A stretch of DNA of 22,854 bases, from assembly GCA_002763345.1 (NCBI GenBank), contig PEXZ01000024.1, positions 1 through 22,854 on the forward strand, read 5' to 3'. Of this stretch, positions 15,720-22,068 are shown one piece after another; within the stretch, counting starts at the first letter, position 1; each line of letters opens with the position of its first letter. The notes beneath the pieces were generated by a model, which saw only the letters and a program-made list of their open reading frames with translations, was not told the DNA's origin and made no database searches. The position numbers and the translations under genes were made by a program. Source of the DNA: Candidatus Micrarchaeota archaeon CG08_land_8_20_14_0_20_59_11. Its GTDB lineage: Archaea > Micrarchaeota > Micrarchaeia > Norongarragalinales > Norongarragalinaceae.

Positions 15720-16136
15720 ATGGACAACTGGCTTGTCTACGCGCTCGCGGCGATGATTCTCATAGCAGGCGGCAATTTCGCGTTCAAGGTTCTGGCAAAG
15801 GACTTCAACTTCGCGCGGGTTGTCCAGGAGAACACCCCCGTCATAGCACTAATCGCGCTCGCCTGCGCAGCTGTGCTTTACTTCTTCGTCTTCCCCCGCG
15901 CATCCGGCGCCATGCTCGCCTGGCTGGTTGCCGCCCTTGTCTGCTTCGTCATCGGCAACTTCCTCGTCATCGCCGCTCTTGAAAAGGGCAAGGTGGCGCT
16001 CGTCAGCGCGGTTCTCGGGCTCAGCACGGTCGTGCTCGCGCTGGCTTCGATGAAATTCCTGGGAGACTCCTTCTCGCCGAAAGAGGCGGTGGCGCTGCTT
16101 CTCGCGGTGTGCAGCGTGTTACTGCTGGCGCTTTGA
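15720..16136 (+). CDS. Half-size EamA/DMT-superfamily membrane protein
   Basis: A 138-residue, very hydrophobic protein with five predicted membrane segments at about residues 4-23, 40-57, 62-84, 88-109 and 119-137. The pattern of short loops and the GNFLVIAALEKGKVALVSAVLGLSTVVLALAS-like stretch match a single EamA repeat of the drug/metabolite transporter superfamily; family members this short would act as homodimers. Substrate is unknown. The ATG fits the TATA spacing; the frame is open further upstream only across the dxs start and promoter. It is divergent from the dxs operon, with a shared 112-nt promoter region, and could be coregulated with it. The last 18 nt overlap the convergent repeat-protein frame. 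Confidence 0.8.
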   Translation: MDNWLVYALAAMILIAGGNFAFKVLAKDFNFARVVQENTPVIALIALACAAVLYFFVFPRASGAMLAWLVAALVCFVIGNFLVIAALEKGKVALVSAVLGLSTVVLALASMKFLGDSFSPKEAVALLLAVCSVLLLAL

Positions 16137-16460
16137 AGCAGAGAGAGAAAAGAGCTCCTGCCAGTTGCGTCTATTAATCAAGGTAACTGTTTTGTAAAAA
16201 TTTATTTTTAGCGCGCTGCCGACGCGTCCGCTGCTTGTGGCGTTTAGCGCTTTGCCGACGATTTTGCCGTCTACGCTTTTTAGCATATTGCCGACGAGTT
16301 CGCCGCCTGCGATGTTTAGCAGTTCGCCGACGGGTTTGCCGCCTGCGGTGTTTATCATATCGCCGACGCGTTTGCCGCCTGCGATTTTTAGCGCATTAAT
16401 AAAGGGACCGGCAATTCGTTTTGTTCGCATTAGGTCAAAAATCGGTCGTTTTAATTGCAT
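16119..16460 (-). CDS. 12-residue-repeat protein, 3' frame
   Basis: A 113-codon frame dominated by five imperfect 12-residue units, consensus G-x-x-[LI]-[NK]-x-A-G-G-K-x-V, encoded by an exact 36-bp period at 16218-16397. Before these lie two 10-residue repeats beginning FDPM and FDLM. Minus-strand codons end mostly in C/G (GGC, GTC, AAC), as in the window's genes. The frame continues open upstream of the ATG for 22 codons to a slippery A-run, and those codons read like protein and include the start of the first 10-residue repeat. I therefore think this is the 3' part of one gene with the frame at 16451-16666, joined by a -1 shift or split by an indel. I recognise no family. A plus-strand frame over the same repeats is also open. 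Confidence 0.5.
   Translation of the reverse strand: MQLKRPIFDLMRTKRIAGPFINALKIAGGKRVGDMINTAGGKPVGELLNIAGGELVGNMLKSVDGKIVGKALNATSSGRVGSALKINFYKTVTLINRRNWQELFSLSASKRQQ
16218..16397. repeat. Five tandem 36-bp repeats
   Basis: GCCGACG recurs at 16218, 16254, 16290, 16326 and 16362, exactly 36 bp apart. Units also share a central GCC-cc-tGC-gt core and a TTTAGCA-like end. With no spacers, and being a multiple of three in an open frame, this is an intragenic tandem repeat and not a CRISPR array. Confidence 0.9.
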
Positions 16461-16486
16461 TGGGTCAAAAGCCGATGGTTTGGGCG
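16427..16486. repeat. Two tandem 30-bp repeats
   Basis: Two copies starting GCATTAGGTCAAAA (16427) and GCATTGGGTCAAAA (16457). On the minus strand they encode 10-residue repeats in the frame of the downstream 12-residue array, but only if the frame is read upstream of the ATG at 16460. Confidence 0.8.
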
Positions 16487-16666
16487 ATAGTACGCCGAGG
16501 AGTTCGGCAAATTGTGCTCCAACTCCTTTTTTTCAGCAAGATACACCAAACCCTTGCTTCGTCGCTCATTAAGAAATCCAAACTTTTCGTAGGTATTCAT
16601 TCTGTCTCCGAGGTCGAGCCCTTTCAACCGTTTTTTTAGCGTGGTTATTTTTATGCCAACTCTCAT
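16451..16666 (-). CDS. Small basic protein, 5' frame of the repeat-protein gene
   Basis: A 71-residue frame starting with ATG at 16666, 38 nt downstream of a TTTATAA box. The first 47 residues are rich in Lys, Arg and Leu and look like an ordinary soluble protein; after the A-run at 16527-16533 the frame turns into a Pro/Asn/Ser/Tyr-containing tail of about 24 residues and ends. A -1 shift at A AAA AAG (16532-16526) would instead continue into the repeat frame and give a product of about 182 residues. No family recognised. Whether the short form, the fused form or neither is made cannot be decided from sequence. Confidence 0.5.
   Translation of the reverse strand: MRVGIKITTLKKRLKGLDLGDRMNTYEKFGFLNERRSKGLVYLAEKKELEHNLPNSSAYYRPNHRLLTQCN
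16526..16532 (-). other. Candidate -1 ribosomal frameshift heptamer A AAA AAG
   Basis: In the zero frame of the 16666 start the codons are GAA-AAA-AAG, so the heptamer is in the phase required for -1 slippage. After slipping, reading continues GGA-GTT-GGA into the repeat frame. Downstream there is an AGGAGTT/AACTCCT inverted repeat (16527-16521 with 16504-16498) and a GCCGA/TCGGC hairpin. A homopolymer sequencing error or true mutation would look the same. Confidence 0.5.
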
Positions 16667-16699
16667 GCCGGCACACCCTGCTGCTACTTGAGTAGTTGG

Positions 16700-16708
16700 C
16701 TTATAAAG
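16700..16708 (-). promoter_or_regulatory. TATA-like box for the repeat-protein gene
   Basis: CTTTATAAG on the minus strand, centred 38 nt before the ATG at 16666. It implies a leader of about 11 nt that includes GGGTG. The rest of 16667-16799 (133 nt) shows no other gene or structure that I can support. Confidence 0.55.
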
Positions 16709-16799
16709 TTGTTTGTAAAATAGGGGGTTCCGGGAAGAAGTGCTTGCGCTGCTGCTGGCGATATAGCGGGTATAAGCGCACTCCCCGGCTGTGGCAAAA

Positions 16800-17033
16800 T
16801 CAGCGCTTCTTCGCGTGCACGAACGTGCGCACTCCCTTCTTGGAATCCGCGTCCTCGTCCTTGCCGTTCCTTGCGAGGGTAATCTGCTCCGCAATCCAGT
16901 CCTTCGCAATCCCCTGCGTCTTCATCTCCTTCTGGCAGTCGTCCTTGAGCGCGCAGGACTCGCAGACGCGCCAATAGGCGCACTGGAACAGCCACTTGCG
17001 GATGACCTTTTTGCGAATGTCTATATGAGCCAC
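16800..17033 (-). CDS. Small four-cysteine protein, unknown function
   Basis: A 77-residue basic protein starting with GTG at 17033. The start is supported by a GTATATATAC box centred 29 nt upstream, the spacing seen at other genes here; no ATG lies before the cysteine region. Cys18, Cys24, Cys27 and Cys33 form a C-x5-C-x2-C-x5-C pattern inside CAYWRVCESCALKDDC, which could bind zinc or an iron-sulfur cluster. The tail is Lys/Asp-rich and ends in HAKKR. I recognise no family. The next gene upstream on this strand (DHH) ends 46 nt away, so it probably has its own promoter. Confidence 0.65.
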   Translation of the reverse strand: MAHIDIRKKVIRKWLFQCAYWRVCESCALKDDCQKEMKTQGIAKDWIAEQITLARNGKDEDADSKKGVRTFVHAKKR

Positions 17034-17057
17034 CGAAATAACCCCCCGACCGGAACA

Positions 17058-17067
17058 GTATATATAC
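17058..17067 (-). promoter_or_regulatory. TATA-like box for the four-cysteine protein
   Basis: A perfectly palindromic GTATATATAC centred about 29 nt before the GTG at 17033, in the short gap after the DHH gene stop. Confidence 0.55.
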
Positions 17068-17079
17068 TCGCAGAAGAAG

Positions 17080-18027
17080 TTAATAAATCTTGCTATTGCC
17101 GAGTAGTAACAATTTCGAGAGGTGCAGGCATTCCGCAAGGGCTGCGGCCGTCTTCTCAGGCTTCCCGCGGGCCCCGCCGACGTTTTCGTGCCCTCCGCCC
17201 GAGCCCGCAAAGGCGCGTCCAGCGCGCTCCATAATCCTGCCCACGTTCCCCTTTGCCGAGGCACGCTTCGCCCCGGAAATGCGCCCCTCCTTGGGATTGG
17301 CGATGAAAGCGAAGTCCGCGCCAGCACCGACCAAGGCGAGCGCTGCGCCCAATTCAAAGGAACCGGCATTACTCCAAGCCACTATCCCGATTCCTGCCCT
17401 TTCGTACTGCGCCCGCTGCATCGCCTTCAGCACGGCAATCTTCTGCGACAGGTCGGGTTCTTCGCGCACAAACGCCGCCGTCTTCGCGTAGTCCGCCTTC
17501 TTCAGCAGTTCCGCGACAACCGGGAAGGTATCTGCGTTCGCTCCCGCAAAAAACGCCGTGTCGGAGAGGATGCCCGCGAGAAGGAGCGCGGATTGTTTTG
17601 CGTTTAGCGGGACGCCGAGCTGCTTGGCCAGCGAAAAGATTGCCTCGCAGGTGCTCGCCGCGCCACGCTCGACGTGGACGTAGCCCTTGACGTGGTGCGA
17701 GTGGAAGTGGTGGTCAATTGCAATTACGCGCTTCCCGGCCAATTGCAGATTGCCCAGCAAGTTGGGGTTGCTCACGTCGACGAGAATAATGTTGTCCGCG
17801 TCCGCGGAAGGGGATGCGGAAGGAAGCGGAATGCGCAGCGCTTCGAGAACTTGGCGGGCCTGCCTGTTTGCCGTATCAACCAAATGCACCGATGAAACAA
17901 TGCCGCGCCTCTTCAGGACGCCGCGAAGCACGATTGCTCCCGCCAGCGCGTCCACGTCGGCAATCGAGTGCGGATAGATTTGCGTCGCGCCCTTCAGCGA
18001 CAGCAGTTCCTTTGCGAGCCGCTTCAT
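17080..18027 (-). CDS. DHH/DHHA1-family phosphoesterase
   Basis: A 315-residue two-domain phosphoesterase of the DHH superfamily (RecJ, NrnA, GdpP relatives), predicted to use two Mn ions on nucleic-acid or nucleotide substrates. Metal-site motifs are His20, Asp24 and Asp26 (PHSIADVDA), Asp84 (LVDVS), the name-giving DHH at 105-107, and Asp156 (ILSDT). The C-terminal DHHA1 domain has GSGGGH at 275-280 for substrate binding. The size fits the nanoRNase/pAp-phosphatase-like group, but substrate is not predictable. The ATG at 18027 is 26 nt from a TATA-like box it appears to share with the divergent gene at 18082; the open frame further upstream runs through that promoter into the divergent gene and is rejected. 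Confidence 0.88.
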   Translation of the reverse strand: MKRLAKELLSLKGATQIYPHSIADVDALAGAIVLRGVLKRRGIVSSVHLVDTANRQARQVLEALRIPLPSASPSADADNIILVDVSNPNLLGNLQLAGKRVIAIDHHFHSHHVKGYVHVERGAASTCEAIFSLAKQLGVPLNAKQSALLLAGILSDTAFFAGANADTFPVVAELLKKADYAKTAAFVREEPDLSQKIAVLKAMQRAQYERAGIGIVAWSNAGSFELGAALALVGAGADFAFIANPKEGRISGAKRASAKGNVGRIMERAGRAFAGSGGGHENVGGARGKPEKTAAALAECLHLSKLLLLGNSKIY

Positions 18028-18048
18028 GAAAAAGGAAAGGGGGTAAGG

Positions 18049-18057
18049 GTTTAAAAC
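18049..18057. promoter_or_regulatory. Shared TATA-like box for two divergent leaderless genes
   Basis: GTTTAAAAC with a palindromic TTTAAA core. Its centre is 26 nt from the DHH gene ATG (18027, minus) and 29 nt from the ATG at 18082 (plus). No second TATA-like sequence is seen in the 54-nt gap, so one box may serve both directions. Confidence 0.55.
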
Positions 18058-18081
18058 ACTCGGCAGCGAAAGATTTCCCAT

Positions 18082-19122
18082 ATGATACTCGACGCTCTGG
18101 CGCTTGAAGCGAAATTGACGCCCGAGGCGGCGCTGTCCATCATACAGAAGTCGCTTGCGCAGAAGGGCTGGAAGAAGCACGAGGTCGCGGACATAAAGCT
18201 CGTGTACACGCCGTTCTGGACGTTCTCGTTCGACGTCGTCACGGGGGGGCAGGGGCCGACGCCTACGGGAAGAACGGCGCTCAACGCGTTTTCAGGGGAC
18301 CTCAACGACCTCGTCCCGGTCATACTCGACCGCCCGATAAAGCGCTCGAAGAACGCGCAGGAAGGCGCGGAAGTGGAAAGCACGAACGTGACGCAGCACG
18401 AGGCGAAGGAAACCGCCGCGATGAAGATTGCGGCGCACGTCGGCGGAATCACGAAGGACATGATTGCGGTTTCCGCGCTGAACAAGATTTACGTTCCCTT
18501 CTACCGCGTCTGGGTGAACGTCGCCGACGACACCTACAAAATAGAGGTGGACGCCGCGATGGGCGCGCCGGCTGGGCTTGACGAGATACCGACGCGCAAG
18601 AAGGGCTGGGACGAGGCGACGTCCGAAACAATCGACAAGATGAAGTCGCCGAAGGGATGGGTGGAACTTGGAGCGCAAACCGCAGGCGCCGCCGCAGGAG
18701 CCGCCAAGCCCGGCGGCGAGAACACGCGCTACCTGATCATGGGCGCGGTTATTCTCGTGCTCCTGTGGTTCGTCTTCGGCCGCGGCAGCGCAGGCGACGT
18801 TTCCTGCGCGCTCGACGACAACTACCTCGGAACGCCGTCGCTGTTCGGAATCTGGGGTTCGCGCCCAGTTGAACCCGCTTACGGCATAAACAGGACGCTC
18901 TACGTCCGCGGCGAGTGCGACATCACGAACACGGGCAAGGAAAAGCTGCCCGCGGTAATCGTTTCCGTGGCGGTGAAGGCAGGCGGCGTGCCGGTGATAC
19001 GGAACACGATAGTCGCGAGGGACATCCCGTCGACAACAGGCATGCCGACGCAGAAGAAATTCGAGCTCAACTGGACGGATACCGGCGCGACTGACTTCTC
19101 ATTCGAATACGAAAAACTTTAG
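18082..19122 (+). CDS. Single-pass membrane protein with internal duplication, unknown function
   Basis: A 346-residue protein. Residues 1-200 form a soluble region with two similar segments, YTPFWTFSFDV at 42-52 and YVPFYRVWVNV at 137-147, each following a helical stretch and followed by an Ala/Gly-containing element, suggesting a duplicated small domain. A Gly/Ala-rich linker (200-212) leads to one membrane helix at 217-233. The C-terminal 110 residues contain Cys242 and Cys279, possibly a disulfide if outside, and look like a beta-rich domain. There is no N-terminal signal peptide, so the large N-terminal region is probably cytoplasmic. The start fits TATA spacing (leaderless). I do not recognise the family. 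priL follows closely on the same strand. Confidence 0.75.
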   Translation: MILDALALEAKLTPEAALSIIQKSLAQKGWKKHEVADIKLVYTPFWTFSFDVVTGGQGPTPTGRTALNAFSGDLNDLVPVILDRPIKRSKNAQEGAEVESTNVTQHEAKETAAMKIAAHVGGITKDMIAVSALNKIYVPFYRVWVNVADDTYKIEVDAAMGAPAGLDEIPTRKKGWDEATSETIDKMKSPKGWVELGAQTAGAAAGAAKPGGENTRYLIMGAVILVLLWFVFGRGSAGDVSCALDDNYLGTPSLFGIWGSRPVEPAYGINRTLYVRGECDITNTGKEKLPAVIVSVAVKAGGVPVIRNTIVARDIPSTTGMPTQKKFELNWTDTGATDFSFEYEKL

Positions 19123-19138
19123 GTGGGTTGTGGGGCAG

Positions 19139-19975
19139 ATGCAGCAGGAATCACCGAAGTATCCGTTTCTTTCCGCGTCGAAGGGAAGCGTCGACGGCGA
19201 ACTGAAGGAGGACGAGATAGAACGCGCCGCCGCGTTCCTGATGGACGCGCTGGCCGGCAAAGCGCACGTCCCTTCCGCCAAAACATACGCCCTGTCCCGC
19301 CTCCTTCTCCACGCGCTCGACGACGGCTGGGCGTACGGGAAGTTCGCGGACGCAATGGCGAAGACTATCGGCGACGCCGACATTCCCGCGGTTGCGGCTG
19401 ATTTCTTTCCGTCCTGCTCCCGTGGAAAAATTCCGCTTTCCGAATACCTGAAAGGAGGCGGCTCGCTGTCGGGCGCGGCGCTCGACAACGGCGCCGTGAC
19501 GCTCGACGCCGACGAGCTGCGCTTGCTGGTGCGCAACGCGGTCCGCAGGAAAATACTCGACTTCCGAAACGCGCGGCGCGACTTGATTCCGAAGCGCGTG
19601 CTTGAAATCGCGGAGGAGATGCGCAAGAAACTTCCGAAGCCGTCGCATGTAACGGCGCGCGGGAAGAACCTCGAACTTCCCTGCGTGCAGGTGCTGCTGA
19701 AGGGCGAACCCGAGGGCTCCCGCTACTACGGCGCGATGGCGCTCGCGATTGCGTGCGTGCGCGACGGGCTTTCCAAGGAAGCCGCGTTCGACGTCATGGA
19801 CGAATACGCGCGGCGGTGCGCCCATGGGACGCATCCTTTTTCAGCGCGTGAGACGCGCGACGTCGCCGAGTGGGTTTACCGCCATCCCAACGTGCGCTTC
19901 TCGTGCAGGCGCATGCGGGACAACAATCTCGCGCCACCGGAGATATGCGAAAAATGCAGGTGGAAACCGCGATGA
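19139..19975 (+). CDS. priL: DNA primase large subunit PriL
   Basis: Non-catalytic, Fe-S-containing subunit of the archaeal/eukaryotic heterodimeric primase; it stabilises PriS and helps start primers. From ATG 19139 the product has 278 residues. Four cysteines placed as in the PriL C-terminal domain are Cys182 (ELPCVQVLLKG), Cys256 (RFSCRRM), Cys270 and Cys273 (EICEKC), the likely 4Fe-4S ligands. The N-terminal half is the helical domain and is poorly conserved. A GTG at 19130 is an alternative start; AGGTGG at 19121-19126 precedes both. The protein is at the short end for PriL. Its stop overlaps the priS start in an ATGA, which together with the cysteines makes the call strong. Confidence 0.88.
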   Translation: MQQESPKYPFLSASKGSVDGELKEDEIERAAAFLMDALAGKAHVPSAKTYALSRLLLHALDDGWAYGKFADAMAKTIGDADIPAVAADFFPSCSRGKIPLSEYLKGGGSLSGAALDNGAVTLDADELRLLVRNAVRRKILDFRNARRDLIPKRVLEIAEEMRKKLPKPSHVTARGKNLELPCVQVLLKGEPEGSRYYGAMALAIACVRDGLSKEAAFDVMDEYARRCAHGTHPFSARETRDVAEWVYRHPNVRFSCRRMRDNNLAPPEICEKCRWKPR

Positions 19976-21066
19976 CCAACAATTACATGCGCGAGCGGGT
20001 GTCCTGGTTTTATTCGCGCTTCGACTTCCCGCCCCGCGACGTCGCGAAGCGCGAGTTCGGCTTCGGCTGGAACTCGAAGATAGACCAGCGCCACAAGTCG
20101 TTCCCGTCGCCGAAGGAGCTCGGGGAATTCCTGCGCCGCGAGGCGCCGCTCTATGCGTCGTACTCCGTCGCCTACTACCAGATTCCCGACGGCCGCCCGA
20201 TGCAGCGCAAGGGATTCCTCGGCGCGGAGTTGGCGTTCGACATAGACAGGCCCAGAATCGGAACGCATAAGCACAATGAAGTAATATGCCCTGCCTGTTT
20301 GGACGCAGCACGGCAGGACGCGCTTCAACTCCTGGAAGAATACCTTTTGGGCGACTTTGGTTTTTTTCATCACGAAATATCCGCGAACTTCTCCGGCAGC
20401 AAGGGCTACCACCTGCATGTGGATTCGGAAGCGGTGCGCGAGCTCGGTTCGGACGGCCGGCGGGAAATCGCGGAATACGCGAGCGAGCCGCGCGGCGAAC
20501 TTCTCGTGGAGGAGGAAATCCGCGGCGACGCGCGGGAGTTCTACGAGGAAAAAAAGAGGGGCGCATCCAAACTGATAACGGGTCCGGGAGAGAAGGCGCG
20601 CGGTTGGGGGAAAAAGCTGTACGACGAAGCGGTTATTGCGCTGAAGGCATCGCCCCTTGAAGGCGAAAGGAAGAAACTCGCGCTTGAAAACCTGCGGCGC
20701 GGAAACTACGGCGCGGTGAAGGGAACGGAGAAAATCTGGGAAAGGGCGAAGGCCGACGCGATAGCGAAGCACGCGCTCGTGCTCGACAAGCAGGTTACGC
20801 TCGACACTGCTCGCCTGATACGCCTGCCCGAAACAATCCACGGAGGCACGGGATTAATCGCCAAGAAATGCGACCTCCGCTCCTTCGACCCGCTTACCGA
20901 CGCGCTGGCGTTTCCTGAAAAAACCATGGTGCGCGTGAAGCCTGCAAAGGATGCCGCATTCGAACTGATGGGAAAAACGTTCGAGACAAAGGAGGGCGTC
21001 GCCGTTGACTTGCCCGAGCCTGCCGCGATGCTTCTCATGCTGAAGGGCTGCGCGTCTCTGGCGTAG
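19972..21066 (+). CDS. priS: DNA primase small (catalytic) subunit PriS
   Basis: Catalytic subunit of the AEP-type primase that makes RNA primers for replication. In the 364-residue product the metal-binding pair is Asp90 and Asp92 (ELAFDID), followed by the nucleotide-binding FSGSKGYHLHV at 140-150 (His147). A later RLPETIHGGTGL corresponds to the third conserved region. A CPAC at 106-109 with nearby His99/His101 suggests the usual zinc knuckle. The ATG at 19972 overlaps the priL stop and has AGGTGG at 19958-19963; in-frame codons further upstream lie inside priL and are rejected. Neighbouring GINS supports a replication cluster. Confidence 0.93.
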   Translation: MTNNYMRERVSWFYSRFDFPPRDVAKREFGFGWNSKIDQRHKSFPSPKELGEFLRREAPLYASYSVAYYQIPDGRPMQRKGFLGAELAFDIDRPRIGTHKHNEVICPACLDAARQDALQLLEEYLLGDFGFFHHEISANFSGSKGYHLHVDSEAVRELGSDGRREIAEYASEPRGELLVEEEIRGDAREFYEEKKRGASKLITGPGEKARGWGKKLYDEAVIALKASPLEGERKKLALENLRRGNYGAVKGTEKIWERAKADAIAKHALVLDKQVTLDTARLIRLPETIHGGTGLIAKKCDLRSFDPLTDALAFPEKTMVRVKPAKDAAFELMGKTFETKEGVAVDLPEPAAMLLMLKGCASLA

Positions 21067-21068
21067 GC

Positions 21069-21076
21069 ATTAAAAG
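21069..21076 (+). promoter_or_regulatory. TATA-like box before the GINS gene
   Basis: ATTAAAAG is centred 34 nt before the GINS ATG. An AAAGCAT/ATGCTTT inverted repeat (21073-21079 and 21090-21096) overlaps it and could be an operator or a hairpin at the end of the primase mRNA. Confidence 0.4.
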
Positions 21077-21106
21077 CATCGCCGCGCAAATGCTTTCGCG
21101 GATTAT

Positions 21107-21607
21107 ATGGAAGTCAGCTATGACGTGCTGAGGCGCGTCCTTCTCGAGGAACGCAAGGCGGGCGGGCTCCAGCAGCTGGACGAGGGCTTTTACGCGGCGT
21201 ACCGCGAGCACCTGCGGAAGCTGCAGCCGGCCGCAAGGGACGCGGCGGGCATCAAGGCGTTCGACGACATGGCGCGCGCGCTCAAGGAACTCTCATGGCT
21301 CCGCCTCAACAAAATCACGCTGAAGGCGCTGCGCGACTCGCAGAAGGGCGTTCTTGACGGCGAGGGGCTGGCTGCGGAAGAAAAAGGGTTTTATACGGAA
21401 GCGGTCAATATAATGCAGAAACTCGGAGAATGCGCGGAGTGCGCGCCTGTCGGGAAAAAACGCAGGCTGCGCGCGTGCGCGGACATTCCCGCATTCGCAT
21501 CGCAGGACGGAAGCGGGCTCGGCCCGTTCCGCAAGGGCGAAATTCTCGATGTTCCCGAAGACGCGGGCTCGCTTCTGCTGAAGAGGGCGCTCGCGGAGGA
21601 GATTTAG
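21107..21607 (+). CDS. GINS complex protein (archaeal Gins51-like)
   Basis: A 166-residue protein of the GINS family, which links the MCM helicase to Cdc45/GAN and polymerases at the fork. The N-terminal helical A domain (residues 1-110) shows YDVLRRVLLEE, LDEGFYAAYREHL and LSWLRLNKITLKAL, typical of archaeal GINS. The C-terminal B domain is the short beta module IPAFASQDGSGLGPFRKGEILDVPEDAGSLL-like region at about 127-160. A-then-B order is that of Gins51 (Sld5/Psf1 type). It sits between priS and eL42, a setting common in archaea. The TAG is 1 nt before the eL42 ATG, so they are cotranscribed. Confidence 0.87.
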   Translation: MEVSYDVLRRVLLEERKAGGLQQLDEGFYAAYREHLRKLQPAARDAAGIKAFDDMARALKELSWLRLNKITLKALRDSQKGVLDGEGLAAEEKGFYTEAVNIMQKLGECAECAPVGKKRRLRACADIPAFASQDGSGLGPFRKGEILDVPEDAGSLLLKRALAEEI

Positions 21608-21608
21608 G

Positions 21609-21896
21609 ATGATGATGCCAAAACAGATGAAGGCGTACTGCCCGAAGTGCCGCAAGCACACGGAACACAAGGTGAAGATAAGCACCAGCAAGTACAAGCC
21701 GGGGCGCACGCTCTCGTGGGGCACGCGCAAGCACGAGCGCAAACTCGCGGGCTACCACGGCAAGGTGAAGGGCAAGGCGAAGGTGAAGAAGCAGGGCATA
21801 CGCAACAAGATGATGCTCGAATGCTCGGTCTGCAAGAAGAAGCACGAGCGCGTGATAAGCGGAAGGATGAAGAAGAAGGCGGAGACTGCGAAGTGA
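21609..21896 (+). CDS. rpl44e: Ribosomal protein eL42 (L44e)
   Basis: Large-subunit ribosomal protein near the E site, specific to archaea and eukaryotes. The 95-residue basic protein has a zinc ribbon from Cys11/Cys14 (YCPKC) and Cys72/Cys75 (ECSVC), and the conserved middle WGTRKHERKLAGYHGK. Three consecutive ATG codons (21609, 21612, 21615) could serve as start; GGAGGAGAT upstream suits any of them. It is followed 10 nt later by eS27, the standard archaeal pairing. Confidence 0.96.
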   Translation: MMMPKQMKAYCPKCRKHTEHKVKISTSKYKPGRTLSWGTRKHERKLAGYHGKVKGKAKVKKQGIRNKMMLECSVCKKKHERVISGRMKKKAETAK

Positions 21897-21906
21897 CGGT
21901 GATTCA

Positions 21907-22068
21907 ATGAGCAAATTTTTGCGCGTGAGATGCGACTGCGGAGAGGACATGGTCGTTTACGGAGATTCGAAAACCGCCGTCTACTGCGAGAAGTGCGGCA
22001 ACCTCGTCGCGGAGCCGAGGGGCGGACGCGCCGTCATTAATTGCCGCATCATAGAAGTGCTTTCATGA
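21907..22068 (+). CDS. rps27e: Ribosomal protein eS27 (S27e)
   Basis: A 53-residue small-subunit ribosomal protein with a zinc ribbon. It starts with ATG at 21907 and reads VRCDCGEDMVVYGDSKTAVY then CEKCGNLVAEPRGGRA, the S27e signature. Cysteines are Cys9, Cys11, Cys27 and Cys30; the first knuckle is C-x-C where the family usually has C-x2-C, a one-residue deletion. The TGA overlaps the PAC2-family ATG (ATGA). Length is slightly short but the pattern and the eL42 neighbour make the call secure. Confidence 0.93.
   Translation: MSKFLRVRCDCGEDMVVYGDSKTAVYCEKCGNLVAEPRGGRAVINCRIIEVLS

Noticed and set aside
15608..15727. 40-codon N-terminal extension of DXS
   Set aside because: It crosses both divergent promoters and the inverted repeat; the DXS family begins at or near the ATG at 15607.
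16218..16397. CRISPR array
   Set aside because: Units are contiguous with no spacers and the divergence is spread along each unit.
16237..16572. Plus-strand 111-codon frame across the 36-bp repeats (Pro/Ser-rich)
   Set aside because: Open mainly because the period is a multiple of three; the minus strand has the genome-like codon use, a promoter, and 10-residue repeats that continue into the array. A T-rich TATA-like stretch near 16200 keeps this alternative alive at low probability.
18028..18180. 51-codon extension of the DHH protein
   Set aside because: Runs through the divergent promoter and the start of the opposite gene; the ATG at 18027 has correct TATA spacing.
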